A stretch of DNA of 64,000 nucleotides from Chloroflexota bacterium. Lineage in GTDB: Bacteria; Chloroflexota; Anaerolineae; Aggregatilineales; Phototrophicaceae. Shown here one piece after another: positions 44,412 through 54,497 of this stretch. Each line of letters starts with the position of its first letter. The stretch's first letter is position 1. Below the pieces are notes generated by a model. The model worked only from the letters and a program-made list of their open reading frames with translations, did no database searches and had not been told where the DNA came from. The position numbers and the translations under genes were made by a program. The DNA lies in contig JAPPMO010000101.1 of the NCBI GenBank assembly GCA_028873975.1, forward strand, positions 62,001 through 126,000, written 5' to 3'.

Positions 44412-44885
44412 GTGCTTGGATTCGATCCATCGCTCTATCCGCGATCTCTCAAAATGCTGATATCGTTAGCGGCTGTCTTGCCGTTATCGCTTGCGGCCTT
44501 AATCGCTTCTTCCGCCTTGCAAATGTATGGCATTGCATACGATATACCGCAACTGGTTTATGGAAGCGAACTGCTGGAGCGGCCGGCTTGGATCTTACTG
44601 GGGTTCGCTTCGGCAATTGCTGGTGGAATCGCATTCGCAGGTCTCTTATGCAAGGGGCTTTGGGCAAGCCATTTATCCGCTCGCCCTACCGCGAAGGTCA
44701 AAAATACCGAAATCGCATACGATACGCATGTCGTGGGTTTGCTAGAGTCTTTGTCAAAAGCCGAGCGGGATCTGCTTAGGCAAGCGCTGGCGAAATCTCG
44801 TCTAGCCATCCGCCACGACGGCGTGCTCATTGCTCGCGAGCAGGCCGAGATGATGCGGAATATAGAAGAATTCCTTCTCCTATGA
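44412..44885 (+). CDS. hypothetical protein with two membrane helices
   Basis: A 157-residue protein from GTG 44412, or shorter from ATG 44454. Two hydrophobic helices (about 16-40 and 59-83) are followed by a charged cytosolic tail of ~70 residues (THVVGLLESLSKAERDLLRQALAKSRLAI...EQAEMMRNIEEFLLL) that looks like a helical hairpin or small degenerate HTH. No family is recognised. It precedes the arg operon but is separated from it by that operon's own promoter. Confidence 0.55.
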   Translation: MLGFDPSLYPRSLKMLISLAAVLPLSLAALIASSALQMYGIAYDIPQLVYGSELLERPAWILLGFASAIAGGIAFAGLLCKGLWASHLSARPTAKVKNTEIAYDTHVVGLLESLSKAERDLLRQALAKSRLAIRHDGVLIAREQAEMMRNIEEFLLL

Positions 44886-44979
44886 CTGCCGGGACCGCTC
44901 GAAAACAGGTTGCGTTTGGACAAATTTGGTGCAACATGCACAAGCAACCTGAAAAAGTGCATAATTCTATTGCAGTGTG

Positions 44980-45008
44980 TTGACGGGTGGCAAATGCTTC
45001 TTTAGAAT
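44980..45008 (+). promoter_or_regulatory. consensus promoter of the arg operon
   Basis: TTGACG and TAGAAT with a 17-nt spacer. Transcription would start near 45015, about 35 nt before the leader ORF. Confidence 0.78.
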
Positions 45009-45049
45009 GTCCTTGAGTGAGTCAAGCTGGGAATGAAGAATAGCTTAGC

Positions 45050-45139
45050 GTGAAAGAGCATTCGCAAGTGAAACCGCGTATCAGGCCCAGGCGCGCAAAT
45101 GCGCTGACAGAGTTCAGTGTGGACCTTTTGCATTGCTGA
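45050..45139 (+). CDS. arginine-rich leader peptide of the arg operon
   Basis: A 29-codon ORF from GTG 45050 (or 23 codons from GTG 45068) ending at TGA 45139. Codons 10-15 read Arg-Ile-Arg-Pro-Arg-Arg (CGT ATC AGG CCC AGG CGC). It lies between the operon promoter and an intrinsic terminator just before argC. That is the layout of an attenuator sensing charged tRNA-Arg. A short frame MKNSLA ends by overlapping the GTG and could feed ribosomes to it. The start and the antiterminator are not settled by reading. Confidence 0.55.
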   Translation: MKEHSQVKPRIRPRRANALTEFSVDLLHC

Positions 45140-45169
45140 TGCGCTGCTTTGACTAATCGTTGAAAGTAC

Positions 45170-45202
45170 ACCCTGATCTCGAAATAACGGTCAGGGTTTT
45201 TT
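45170..45202 (+). terminator. intrinsic terminator/attenuator before argC
   Basis: ACCCTGATC (45170-45178), 10-nt loop, GGTCAGGGT (45189-45197): a 9-bp stem with one G-U pair, then six T (45197-45202). It is only 19 nt before the argC ATG, so it must act on transcription entering the operon. AUCAGG inside the leader's Arg codons (45080-45085) can pair with CCUGAU of its 5' arm. Confidence 0.85.
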
Positions 45203-45220
45203 GTTTGTGGGGGATTTGTT

Positions 45221-46222
45221 ATGCGCGGAATACGAGCTGGAGTTTATGGCGGATCCGGTTACGCCGGTCTGGATCTTGTTGAGCTGCTGAATCGGCATCC
45301 GAATGTAGAGCTTGCATTTGCGACATCGAATACTTATGTCGGCGATGCCGTACCGGGAAGCGATCTGTCCTTCCTGTCTCCGGGCTCGGTTAAACTCGAT
45401 GATGTCGATGTGATATTCTTGGCGCTTCCACACAAGGCCTCCGCCGAAGCAGCCAGACAAGGCGTGGACGCCGGGGTTAAGGTTGTGGATTTGTCGGCTG
45501 ACCTGCGCCTTGATACGGCTGAAAGCTATGAAGAGCATTATGGGATTCCGCATCCGCACCCGGAGCTGCTGCCAGCGCCCTACGGCTTGCCAGAGATCAA
45601 TCGCGCCAATATCATCGATCAGGATTTGATCGCCACGCCGGGCTGCTACCCGACGACGACTTTGCTGGGTCTATTTCCCTTGTTGCGCAGTGGTGGAATC
45701 CGCCATGATGTCCCCATCATCGTCGACGCCAAGTCGGGTGTGACGGGGGCCGGGCGCAAGCCCTCGCTAACCACGCATTTTGCAGAAGTCTACGGCAATC
45801 TCTTGCCATACAAGACGGGCCGCTCTCATCGCCACGTCGGCGAAATGGAGCAAGAAGCGCTCAAAGTGGACGGGGAAATTGGTCCCATCATCTTTTGCCC
45901 GCATTTGCTGCCGGTGGACCGTGGGCTGATGTCCAGCATCTACGTCACGCTGGACGACTCGCTTTCCAGCGGACAGGCGCATGATCTCTTCTGCGAAGTG
46001 TATGACAACGAACCTTTGGTGGATGTGCTTCCGCTTGGCGAACAAGCCAGCCTGAAGCACGCGGTCAAGACCAACAAGTGCGTGATCAGCATCACGCCGG
46101 TATTGCGGCGGTATCTTCACGTCACGAGCGTCACGGACAATCTGCGCAAAGGGGCTTCGAGCCAGGCTGTGCAAAACATGAATTTGATGTTTGGGATTGA
46201 TGAAACGCTGGGATTAATCTAG
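45221..46222 (+). CDS. argC: N-acetyl-gamma-glutamyl-phosphate reductase
   Basis: NADPH-dependent third step of arginine synthesis. The 333-residue protein has YGGSGYAG (9-16), LPHKAS, and the catalytic Cys in TPGCYPTT (C142). DAKSGVTGAGRKPS and RSHRHVGEMEQE are typical of long-type ArgC. Overall quite different from the lysY copy at 7.2 kb, consistent with separate duties. GGGGGA lies 7 nt before the ATG. Its last base overlaps the argB GTG (TAGTG). Confidence 0.96.
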   Translation: MRGIRAGVYGGSGYAGLDLVELLNRHPNVELAFATSNTYVGDAVPGSDLSFLSPGSVKLDDVDVIFLALPHKASAEAARQGVDAGVKVVDLSADLRLDTAESYEEHYGIPHPHPELLPAPYGLPEINRANIIDQDLIATPGCYPTTTLLGLFPLLRSGGIRHDVPIIVDAKSGVTGAGRKPSLTTHFAEVYGNLLPYKTGRSHRHVGEMEQEALKVDGEIGPIIFCPHLLPVDRGLMSSIYVTLDDSLSSGQAHDLFCEVYDNEPLVDVLPLGEQASLKHAVKTNKCVISITPVLRRYLHVTSVTDNLRKGASSQAVQNMNLMFGIDETLGLI

Positions 46223-46971
46223 TGGGCAGCGTTATTTCCTTGATCAAGATTTCCGGACATTATCTGGATGATGAAGCATTGCTGCAGCGATTTGCGGAGG
46301 CGGTCGCCGGGCGAGAGGAGCAATTGGTCATCGTGCACGGCGGCGGCGTTGAGATCACGCGATTGCAGGAGCGCCTGAATATAGAGCCAAGATACGTGGA
46401 CGGCCTGAGGGTCACGGATGCCCAGTCTCTTTCGCTGGTGGAAATGGCGCTTTGCGGCAGCGTCAATAAGCGTCTGGTCAGGCATTTGCTCAACGCCGGT
46501 GTGGACGCGCAAGGTCTGTCGGGGGTCGACCGCGGTCTTGTGCGAGCTCGACAAATGCAGCACGAGTCTGTGGATATGCAATATACCGGTTCTGTAAAGT
46601 CTGTGCGGGGCGCGGTTCTGTTTCAGTTGCTGGACCTCGGTGTGACACCTGTCATCGCGCCGGTCAGCGCCGGAAGGGACAGCAATTTCAATCTGAATGC
46701 GGACACGGTCTCTGGAGCGCTGGCTGCGGCGATAGGCGCCGACAGCGTCGTTTTCATTTCCAATGTCTCCGGTGTTTTGCTGGATAAGGAACTGGTTGAG
46801 AGACTGAATGAGGCTGAAGCGCGAGTATTGATCGCCAACGGGACCATATATGGAGGCATGATTCCGAAAGTCAAATCGGCGCTGGATGTGCTATCATCGG
46901 GACTGCCTAAAGCCATTATCACGGATTTGGATGGCTGGGCATGCGATGTTGGAACGACATTTGTACAATAG
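46222..46971 (+). CDS. argB: N-acetylglutamate kinase
   Basis: Phosphorylates N-acetylglutamate. The 249-residue amino-acid kinase shows VIVHGGGVEITRL, VDGLRVTDAQSLSLVEMALCGSVNKRLVRHL and NADTVSGALAAAIGADSVVFISNVSGVL, with the C-terminal IYGGMIPKVKSALDVLSSG motif of ArgB. It starts at GTG overlapping the argC stop by one base. The N-terminus (LIKISGHYLDD) is somewhat shorter than in E. coli ArgB, and no N-terminal arginine-sensing helix is present, so arginine feedback may be absent. Confidence 0.94.
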   Translation: MGSVISLIKISGHYLDDEALLQRFAEAVAGREEQLVIVHGGGVEITRLQERLNIEPRYVDGLRVTDAQSLSLVEMALCGSVNKRLVRHLLNAGVDAQGLSGVDRGLVRARQMQHESVDMQYTGSVKSVRGAVLFQLLDLGVTPVIAPVSAGRDSNFNLNADTVSGALAAAIGADSVVFISNVSGVLLDKELVERLNEAEARVLIANGTIYGGMIPKVKSALDVLSSGLPKAIITDLDGWACDVGTTFVQ

Positions 46972-47000
46972 CTATTGTCAAGTTCGAGCAGAGGGATGGG

Positions 47001-48203
47001 ATGACTCTTCAAAGCGAAGTGATTCAGAAAGATCAAACTTATAGCGTTCCGGTCGCGGCGCGTCCGGATTTTGTATTGGCCAAGGGCGAAGGGGTCACGG
47101 TCTACGATACCGAGGGCAAAGCGTATACCGATTGGGTGGCTGGCATCGCGGTGAACGCCTTGGGTTACGGCGACGAAGAGCTGACGGCGGTTGTCAACCA
47201 GCAAATGAACACCGGTCTGATCCACGTCAGCGGTCTGTATCATACGCAGGCGCTTGCGGAGCTTGCCGAATTGCTGTGCCAGCATTCCTTCGCCGACAAA
47301 GTCTATTTTTGCAACAGCGGCGCCGAAGCGAACGAAGGCGCGCTAAAGTTCGCCCGCAAGCTGGCCTATGTCAACAACGAACCGAACAAGACCAAAGTAG
47401 TGAGCTTCACCGAGGCTTTCCACGGCAGAACGATGGGATCCTTGGCCATCACGCCCAAAGAGAAGTATCAGACCCCGTTCAAACCTATGGTGCCCGGGGC
47501 GGTGGTAGGAGAATTCAACAGTATTGACAGCGCCAGAGAAGTGATTGATGAAGACACCGTGGCGGTTATCGTCGAGCCCTTGCAAGGCGAAGGCGGCATC
47601 AACATCGCTACGGCGGAGTTCCTGCAAGCCCTGCGGCAATTATGCGACGAGCAGGGCGCGACACTCATTTTCGACGAGATTCAATGCGGACTCGGACGCA
47701 CAGGCGACCTGTGGGGGCACAGTTTTAGCGGCATATCGCCTGACATTATGACTTTGGCGAAACCTCTGGCTGGCGGCCTGCCTGTAGGCGCCATCTTGAC
47801 GAGCGAGGCCGTTGGCAGCGCTATGGAGCCGGGCGATCACGGGTCGACATTTTCCGGGGGCGCTGTGGTGATGCGCACGGCCGAGATGGTCGTCAATCGC
47901 GTGCTGAGCGACGGATTCCTGGAACATGTCAAAGAAGTTGGCGACTACTTGTTGGAGCGCCTCTCGGAAATCAACAGCCCACATATCAAAGACGTACGGG
48001 GACGGGGCCTCATGGCGGGAATCGAGCTGGATATCGCGCCGGCTGATGTCGTGCAGAAGGGTTACGAGTATGGCTTGCTGCTGGTCAATTCGGGCGCGGA
48101 CGTGATTCGCTTTGTCCCGCCGCTGATCATCGAAAAGAAACATATTGATGAATTGGCGGAAAAACTGACAACCATCCTGGAGGAAGTTGATGATCAAGAT
48201 TAG
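47001..48203 (+). CDS. argD: acetylornithine aminotransferase
   Basis: A PLP class III aminotransferase of 400 residues that makes N-acetylornithine. VYFCNSGAEANEGALKFARK, FTEAFHGRTMGSLAIT, VAVIVEPLQGEGGI, IFDEIQCGLGRTG and the lysine segment TLAKPLAGGLPVG are all present. ATG 47001 has AGAGGG upstream; the frame extends further into argB but without conservation. It overlaps argJ by 14 bp. This is the arginine counterpart of lysJ. Confidence 0.95.
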   Translation: MTLQSEVIQKDQTYSVPVAARPDFVLAKGEGVTVYDTEGKAYTDWVAGIAVNALGYGDEELTAVVNQQMNTGLIHVSGLYHTQALAELAELLCQHSFADKVYFCNSGAEANEGALKFARKLAYVNNEPNKTKVVSFTEAFHGRTMGSLAITPKEKYQTPFKPMVPGAVVGEFNSIDSAREVIDEDTVAVIVEPLQGEGGINIATAEFLQALRQLCDEQGATLIFDEIQCGLGRTGDLWGHSFSGISPDIMTLAKPLAGGLPVGAILTSEAVGSAMEPGDHGSTFSGGAVVMRTAEMVVNRVLSDGFLEHVKEVGDYLLERLSEINSPHIKDVRGRGLMAGIELDIAPADVVQKGYEYGLLLVNSGADVIRFVPPLIIEKKHIDELAEKLTTILEEVDDQD

Positions 48204-49419
48204 TCCCGACATTCGCCCGGTAACTGGATTCCGCGTCGCCGGCGTTCACGCGGGCTTGAAAAAAGACGGCGCGCTGGATTTCGCGCTGATCAGCAGCGCG
48301 ACCGATTGCGCGACCGCCGGGGTCTTTACCCGCAACAAGGTCAAAGCCGCGCCCGTGCTTTTGAACATGGAACGCTTGCGCGACAAGCCCTCCGGCATCC
48401 GCGCCGTCGCCATCAATACCGTCAGCGCAAATGCCTGCACTGGAAACGTGGGCTTGGAAAACGCCCGCGCGACCTCTGACTTGGTTGCCGAGCGCCTGGC
48501 GATCGCTAGTGACCAGGTCCTGGTGATGTCAACAGGCGTCATCGGCACTCATTTGCCGATGGACAAGATCACTCGCGGAGTAGAGCTTGCCTGCGAGAAC
48601 CTGGGAGACGACTGGCCAGCCGCCGCCGCCGGGATTATGACAACGGACACGCGCCCTAAACTTGGTTCCGTCACTGTCCAGACGAGCAAGGGACAAGTTG
48701 CCTTGGCGGGCATCGTCAAAGGCGCGGGCATGATCGCGCCCAATATGGCGACCATGCTCAGCGTCATCGTGACGGACGCCAGCCTGGGGCTGCCACAGGC
48801 TCAGGCGGCGCTCTCGGTGGCAACACGGCAAAGCTATAACCGCATCGTCATTGACGGCGATACCAGCACAAATGACATGGTCGTTCTGATGTGCAATGGC
48901 GCCAGCGGCGTCGAGGTCTCGAACAAAGGCGATGTCGAGGTTTTCCAAGCCGCGTTGAACGCGCTGGCCAAGTATCTGGCGCAGGAAGTGGTTCGCGATG
49001 GCGAGGGCGTCACGAAGTTTGTCACCCTGGATATACAGAACGCGGAGTCAGTCGCGGCAGCCGAGCGCATCGGACAGACGATTGGCGCCTCGGTCCTGAC
49101 CAAGTCCGCCTTTTATGGCAGCGACGCCAATTGGGGACGAATCATTGCGGCGGCTGGCCGCGCCGAGGCTCCTTTTGAACCTGACAGTTCATCGCTCTAC
49201 GTGGCGGCGGGCGAGTCGGTTCCTGCGGCGGACCGTGGCTTGCTGATCTTCAGCCAGGGCATGCCGACCGGCTATCGCGAAGACGATGCCGCCGCCATCA
49301 TGGCTGAAGCCTCAATCTACTTCACATTGGATTGTGGCTTGGGCGAGGCTGACGCGACCATTTGGACCTGTGATATCAGTCACGACTATATCACGATCAA
49401 TGGCGATTATCGTTCTTGA
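48190..49419 (+). CDS. argJ: glutamate N-acetyltransferase / amino-acid acetyltransferase
   Basis: Transfers acetyl from acetylornithine to glutamate, recycling the acetyl group. The 409-residue Ntn-hydrolase-type precursor self-cleaves at the MATML motif (KGAGMIAPNMATML), leaving Thr as nucleophile of the beta chain. TNKVKAAPV-like TRNKVKAAPVLL, DGDTSTND and the C-terminal YGSDANWGRI are present. ATG 48190 has GGAGG 6 nt upstream. Whether it is also able to use acetyl-CoA (bifunctional) cannot be told by reading; no argA is in the window. Confidence 0.95.
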   Translation: MIKISPDIRPVTGFRVAGVHAGLKKDGALDFALISSATDCATAGVFTRNKVKAAPVLLNMERLRDKPSGIRAVAINTVSANACTGNVGLENARATSDLVAERLAIASDQVLVMSTGVIGTHLPMDKITRGVELACENLGDDWPAAAAGIMTTDTRPKLGSVTVQTSKGQVALAGIVKGAGMIAPNMATMLSVIVTDASLGLPQAQAALSVATRQSYNRIVIDGDTSTNDMVVLMCNGASGVEVSNKGDVEVFQAALNALAKYLAQEVVRDGEGVTKFVTLDIQNAESVAAAERIGQTIGASVLTKSAFYGSDANWGRIIAAAGRAEAPFEPDSSSLYVAAGESVPAADRGLLIFSQGMPTGYREDDAAAIMAEASIYFTLDCGLGEADATIWTCDISHDYITINGDYRS

Positions 49420-49503
49420 TAGCCGCTCGGCGGCAACGAAAAGATCCCGGGAATGCCGCGCTCAGGCAAAATAGCAAGCCTTCTCGTCGCATGAGCGACT
49501 CGG
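49420..49503 (+). repeat. REP-like stop-codon-linked repeat, copy 3
   Basis: Starts one base after the argJ TGA with AGCCGCTCGGCGGCAACGAA and contains CCGCGCTCAGGCAAAATAGC. It ends in the hairpin GTCGC-ATGA-GCGAC, which keeps the pairing of the other copies with different bases. It lies inside the arg/car operon, between argJ and carA. Confidence 0.75.
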
Positions 49504-49521
49504 TTTACATAAACAAGGTCG

Positions 49522-50652
49522 ATGTTCAAAATGCCCGCTGCATTGGTGCTGGAAGACGGAAGGGTTTTCCCGGGCCGAGGCTTTGGCGCTGAAGGCGTCC
49601 AAACCGGGGAAATCGTATTCAACACGTCGATGACGGGTTATCAAGAGATCCTGACCGATCCCTCATATTATCGGCAGATTGTGGCGATGACCGTGCCCCA
49701 TGTCGGCAATACCGGCGTCAATCTTGAAGATCCAGAATCAAACAAGGTTTGGGTCTCGGGCTTTGTGGTGCGTTCACTGAGCCCGATCGTCAGCAATTGG
49801 CGCAACCGCGGCGACCTGGCGACATATCTGCGTGACAATGCCATCATCGGCGTTTCCGACATTGCCACCCGCGCCCTGGTGCGACATATCCGAGAAAAGG
49901 GCGTGATGCGGGCGGCAGTGGCGCATGGCGGCGCGGCGCTGGATACGGAGGGGTTAACGGCGATAGCGCGCGATTCGCTCGATATGTCGGGAGCCAATTT
50001 GGTGGACGCGGTCACAGTTTCGAAGGCATACGAGTGGCGCGAGGGCAGTGATCCTCAGTGGTATGGCGGCGCAAGCCCGGCTGGCGAGCGTCCGCTGGTT
50101 GTGGCCTACGACTTTGGCGTCAAACACAATATCCTGCGCATGATGACGGATCGCGGCTTGCGCGTCAAAGTTGTGCCAGCGCAGACTTCCCCGCGCGATG
50201 TGCGCGCCCTGGGTCCATGGGGCCTATTCCTCAGCAACGGTCCCGGCGATCCCGCAGCGGTGGATTACGCTATCGAGAACGTGAGGACGCTGCTGGGCGA
50301 GCTGCCGATTTTTGGCATTTGCCTGGGCCACCAGATTCTCGCGCTGGCGCTGGGAGGAAAAACCGAAAAAATGACTTTCGGGCACCGCGGGGGCAATCAG
50401 CCGGTGAAGAATCTGCATACTGGCGAAGTAGAGATAGCCACGCACAATCATGGATTCGCGGTTTCTGCGGATAGCGACCTGGGCGGCGGCGAAGTGACGC
50501 ACATCAACTTGAACGACCATACGGTTGCCGGATTGCGCCACCGAACGTTGCGGGCTTTTAGCGTTCAATATCATCCCGAGGCCGCGCCCGGCCCACACGA
50601 TTCAATGTACCTGTTTGATGAATATGTCGCGGCGGTTCAAGCCCCGGTTTAG
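49522..50652 (+). CDS. carA: carbamoyl-phosphate synthase small subunit
   Basis: The glutaminase subunit of carbamoyl-phosphate synthase, 376 residues. The N-terminal domain has [16 protein letters not shown] and [16 protein letters not shown]. The class I amidotransferase domain has [12 protein letters not shown], the nucleophile elbow [10 protein letters not shown], and [15 protein letters not shown] with the His/Glu pair. AAGG lies 4 nt before the ATG; M4 at 49531 is an alternative. It follows argJ at 102 bp with a REP-like repeat between, and supplies ammonia to carB. Confidence 0.96.
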   Translation: MFKMPAALVLEDGRVFPGRGFGAEGVQTGEIVFNTSMTGYQEILTDPSYYRQIVAMTVPHVGNTGVNLEDPESNKVWVSGFVVRSLSPIVSNWRNRGDLATYLRDNAIIGVSDIATRALVRHIREKGVMRAAVAHGGAALDTEGLTAIARDSLDMSGANLVDAVTVSKAYEWREGSDPQWYGGASPAGERPLVVAYDFGVKHNILRMMTDRGLRVKVVPAQTSPRDVRALGPWGLFLSNGPGDPAAVDYAIENVRTLLGELPIFGICLGHQILALALGGKTEKMTFGHRGGNQPVKNLHTGEVEIATHNHGFAVSADSDLGGGEVTHINLNDHTVAGLRHRTLRAFSVQYHPEAAPGPHDSMYLFDEYVAAVQAPV

Positions 50653-50699
50653 CCGCTCTTCATCGCGTTTGGCGATCCTCTTCAATATGGAATAATTCA

Positions 50700-53600
50700 A
50701 TGCCCAGACGGTCGGATATCAAGACAATCATGATTATCGGTTCCGGACCGATTGTCATTGGACAAGCCTGCGAATTTGATTATAGCGGCGTACAGGCTTG
50801 CAAAGCGTTGAAACAAAAAGGGTATCGCGTCGTCCTGGTTAACTCCAACCCGGCGACGATCATGACCGATCCAGAATTTGCCGACGCCACGTATATCGAG
50901 CCGCTGACCGCAGACATCTGCGAAAAGATCATCGCCAAAGAAAAGCCCGACGCCTTGCTGCCCACAGTTGGCGGACAGACGGCGCTCAATCTTGCAGTGG
51001 AACTGCAAGAGACAGGCTTGCTGGAGCAATTTGACGTCGAGCTAATTGGCGCAACCCTGTCCAGCATTCAACTGGCCGAAGACAGGCAACTTTTCAATGA
51101 GACAATGACTGAAATCGGCTTGCGCGTACCGGATAGCAAAGTGGTAGGCAATGTCGAGGAAGCCTTGTCTTTTGCCGCTCATATCGGCTATCCGATTCTG
51201 ATCCGCCCGTCCTTCACGATGGGCGGCGCCGGGGGCGGTGTGGCTTATGGCGAGGAGGAACTGCGAGAGGTGGCGGCAAATGGCATTCGCCAGAGCCCGG
51301 TCCGGCAGGTGCTGGTGGACAAAAGCCTGCTTGGCTGGAAGGAATACGAGCTCGAGCTGATGCGCGACGCCAAGGGCAATTTCGTCGTCGTTTGTTCGAT
51401 CGAGAACCTGGACCCGATGGGCGTGCATACCGGAGACAGCATTACCATCGCCCCGGCGCAGACGCTCACCGACAAGGAATTGCAGCGATTGCGCAATATG
51501 TCTCGGATGATATTTGACCGCGTTGGCATCACGACCGGCGGGGCGAACGTGCAATTTGCCATCAACCCGGATGACGGCGAAGTGCATGTCATCGAGATGA
51601 ATCCGCGAGTCTCTCGTTCCTCGGCGCTAGCCAGCAAAGCCACCGGCTTCCCGATCGCCAAGATCGCCGCACTGCTCGCGGTTGGATATACCTTGGACGA
51701 AATCGCCAACGACATCACCCAGCAGACGCCCGCCAGCTTCGAGCCCTCTCTGGATTATGTCGTCGTCAAGATCCCGCGTTGGGATTTCAAGAAGTTCGCG
51801 GGCGCGGATCCGGTATTGGGACCACAGATGAAAGCCGTGGGCGAGGTCATGGCGATCGGCAGGACTTTTCCCGAAGCGCTGCAGAAAGCGGTCCGCTCGC
51901 TGGATATCGGCATGGACGGCTTTGGCAGCCGGGCGCGGGAGCATTTGTCGCCGGAAGCGCTCAGCGTACCGACGGCTCAGCGCTTGTTCCAGGTGGCGAC
52001 AGTGATTGGCGAGGGTGTCCCAATCGATGAAATCGTCCGACAGACGCGCTTTGATCCCTGGTTTGTCCAGCAAATGAGCGAGTTAATGGCGATCCACAAT
52101 ACGCTACTGGACAAGGGGCTGCGCCTTTCCGATCTGGATTGCCGCGACTTGTATAAACTGAAACGCTATGGATTCAGCGACGCCTATATCGCTGGACTGT
52201 TGGGCGAAGATGCGTTTGCCGTTCGGCATCATCGCAAGTCGCTGGGCGTCCGCGCCAATTTTTATCGCGTCGATACCTGCGCCGCGGAATTCGAGGCTCA
52301 CACGCCTTATCTCTATTCGACTTACGAAATGGATGACGAAGCGGCGCCGGTCTCGACCCGAAAAGTGATGATCCTCGGCGGGGGACCTAATCGTATTGGA
52401 CAAGGCATCGAATTCGATTACTGCTGCGTTCACGCTTGCTTCGCATTGCGGGAGATGGGCTTCGAGACGATTATGGTGAATTGCAATCCGGAGACAGTCA
52501 GCACCGACTACGATACGGCGGATCGCCTGTATTTCGAACCGCTGACCGCGGAAGATGTCATGAACATCGTCGACCGCGAGGAGCCGGAGGGCATACTTGT
52601 GCAGTTTGGCGGACAAAGCCCGCTCAATATCGCCCGCGATCTGCAGCGGATGGGCGCGCCAATTTGGGGCACGTCGGTTGATACGATCGATCTTGCGGAA
52701 GATCGAGAACGCTTCAATGCCCTCATGGGCGAACTTAACATCATGCAACCTGCTGGCGCGACGATTATGACGAGAAATGATGCCGCGCTGGCCGCTCGCC
52801 GCATCGGTTATCCGCTGCTGGTGCGCCCCAGTTATGTGCTGGGCGGGCGCGGCATGGCGATTGTCTTTGACGAGAGTCAACTGCTAGCCTGGCTGGATAA
52901 TAACGTGACCTGGGGGGACCATCCGGTATTGCTCGACCAGTTCTTGGACGATGCCTACGAGGTCGATGTGGACGCTCTGGCGGATGGCAGGCAAGTTACA
53001 ATTGGCGGCATCATGCAGCATATCGAACAGGCGGGCGTGCACAGCGGCGATTCCGCCTGTGTTGTGCCGCCCTACAGAATCAGTTATTTTCATCTGGATG
53101 TGATCAGAGATTATACGCAGCGCATTGGGTTGGCTCTAGGCATCAAGGGTCTGTTTAACATACAGTTTGCGGTCAAGGATGATGAAGTATACGTGCTGGA
53201 AGTGAATCCACGCTCCAGCCGGACGGTGCCTTTTATCAGCAAGGCTATTGGGCGTCCGCTAGCGCGCTATGCCGCGGAAATCGCCGCAGGCAGAACGCTG
53301 CAAGGGATTGGATTCGTTTCGGAACCCGCTATAGACGGCTTTTTTGTTAAGGAAGCGGTATTTCCCTTTCAGAAGTTCCCGGGGGTCGATACGCGTTTGG
53401 GACCGGAGATGCGCTCGACGGGAGAGGTGATGGGCCACGCATCGTCATTCGGTCACGCCTATGTTAAGGCGCAGGCGGCTGCGGGCACACCCTTGCCGGT
53501 GGATGGCGTCGTGTTCATCAGCGTCAACGACTTTGACAAAGCGGTTGTCGCCAAGATTGCCAGAGACCTGTTTCAATTTGGCTTTCGACTGCTTGCAACG

Positions 53601-53921
53601 GATGGCACCGCCAGGTGGCTAAACAGCCTGGGAATCGACGCCAAGCCCGTGAAGAAGCTGTCGCAAGGCGCGCCGAACGTATTGGACCTGATGCAAGCGG
53701 GCGGCGTCGATCTGGTGATCAACACCCCCAGGGGCGGCCAGGCGCACGAAGACGGCATCCGGATTCGCAGCCAGGCTTACGCTTTGGGCGTAGCGATAAT
53801 CACGACCATGAGCGCGGCGGCGGCTTCAGTGCAGGGCATTCGACGCCTGCGCGAAAGCCCGCTCAGCGTGCGTAGTTTGCAATCACATTACCGGGAAACC
53901 GGCATGACAAACGAGAATTGA
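50700..53921 (+). CDS. carB: carbamoyl-phosphate synthase large subunit
   Basis: Forms carbamoyl phosphate for arginine and pyrimidines. The 1073-residue protein contains the two homologous ATP-grasp halves: [17 protein letters not shown] and [17 protein letters not shown] open them, [15 protein letters not shown] and [14 protein letters not shown] are the two ATP loops, [18 protein letters not shown] and [16 protein letters not shown] the metal sites. The C-terminal MGS-like domain ([19 protein letters not shown] onwards) would hold the allosteric site. Length is normal. Confidence 0.98.
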   Translation: MPRRSDIKTIMIIGSGPIVIGQACEFDYSGVQACKALKQKGYRVVLVNSNPATIMTDPEFADATYIEPLTADICEKIIAKEKPDALLPTVGGQTALNLAVELQETGLLEQFDVELIGATLSSIQLAEDRQLFNETMTEIGLRVPDSKVVGNVEEALSFAAHIGYPILIRPSFTMGGAGGGVAYGEEELREVAANGIRQSPVRQVLVDKSLLGWKEYELELMRDAKGNFVVVCSIENLDPMGVHTGDSITIAPAQTLTDKELQRLRNMSRMIFDRVGITTGGANVQFAINPDDGEVHVIEMNPRVSRSSALASKATGFPIAKIAALLAVGYTLDEIANDITQQTPASFEPSLDYVVVKIPRWDFKKFAGADPVLGPQMKAVGEVMAIGRTFPEALQKAVRSLDIGMDGFGSRAREHLSPEALSVPTAQRLFQVATVIGEGVPIDEIVRQTRFDPWFVQQMSELMAIHNTLLDKGLRLSDLDCRDLYKLKRYGFSDAYIAGLLGEDAFAVRHHRKSLGVRANFYRVDTCAAEFEAHTPYLYSTYEMDDEAAPVSTRKVMILGGGPNRIGQGIEFDYCCVHACFALREMGFETIMVNCNPETVSTDYDTADRLYFEPLTAEDVMNIVDREEPEGILVQFGGQSPLNIARDLQRMGAPIWGTSVDTIDLAEDRERFNALMGELNIMQPAGATIMTRNDAALAARRIGYPLLVRPSYVLGGRGMAIVFDESQLLAWLDNNVTWGDHPVLLDQFLDDAYEVDVDALADGRQVTIGGIMQHIEQAGVHSGDSACVVPPYRISYFHLDVIRDYTQRIGLALGIKGLFNIQFAVKDDEVYVLEVNPRSSRTVPFISKAIGRPLARYAAEIAAGRTLQGIGFVSEPAIDGFFVKEAVFPFQKFPGVDTRLGPEMRSTGEVMGHASSFGHAYVKAQAAAGTPLPVDGVVFISVNDFDKAVVAKIARDLFQFGFRLLATDGTARWLNSLGIDAKPVKKLSQGAPNVLDLMQAGGVDLVINTPRGGQAHEDGIRIRSQAYALGVAIITTMSAAAASVQGIRRLRESPLSVRSLQSHYRETGMTNEN

Positions 53922-53936
53922 GAGGACGAACAACCA

Positions 53937-54497
53937 ATGGCGCCCGCATACAAAAGGTATCTCGAAGAGATTCTTATTGATGAAGATCGCCTGCAAGCCC
54001 GAATCGCCGAACTGGGCAAGACGCTTAACCGCGATTATGCGGATTGCGAAGATCTGCTTCTGCTGTGCATTCTAAAGGGCGGCGTCATGTTCCTGACGGA
54101 TCTTTCGCGCCATATCCAGGTCCCGCATATGATTGATTTCATGGCGGCCAGCAGCTATGGGGCGGGGGCCCGAAAGTCGGCCGGATCCGTACGCATCGAT
54201 ATGGATCTGAAAACCGATGTCCGGGGCAAACACGTCCTCGTTGTTGAGGACATCATTGATAGCGGGCATACCCTGAGTTTCGTCATAAAAACGCTCAAGA
54301 GCCGCGTTCCGGCCAGCTTAAAGCTGTGCGCCTTGCTCAACAAGCAGTCGCGCCGGGAAATCGAGATTGACGTCGATTATGTCGGTTTCGATATCGAAAA
54401 CAAGTTCGTATTTGGATATGGGCTTGATCTGGATGAACGATTCCGCAACCTTCCCTTTGTCGGGGTGGCGCGGCAGGATGCCCCGCTAGATGAGTGA
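53937..54497 (+). CDS. hpt: hypoxanthine phosphoribosyltransferase
   Basis: Purine salvage enzyme of 186 residues. The PRPP loop is HVLVVEDIIDSGHTL, with LLLCILKGGVMFLTDLSRH upstream and DYVGFDIENKFVFGYGLDLDERFRNLPFVG at the C-terminus, all diagnostic of Hpt. It begins 15 bp after carB with GAGGA before the ATG, so it is probably part of the same transcript; its stop overlaps the next gene by 8 bp. Confidence 0.96.
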   Translation: MAPAYKRYLEEILIDEDRLQARIAELGKTLNRDYADCEDLLLLCILKGGVMFLTDLSRHIQVPHMIDFMAASSYGAGARKSAGSVRIDMDLKTDVRGKHVLVVEDIIDSGHTLSFVIKTLKSRVPASLKLCALLNKQSRREIEIDVDYVGFDIENKFVFGYGLDLDERFRNLPFVGVARQDAPLDE

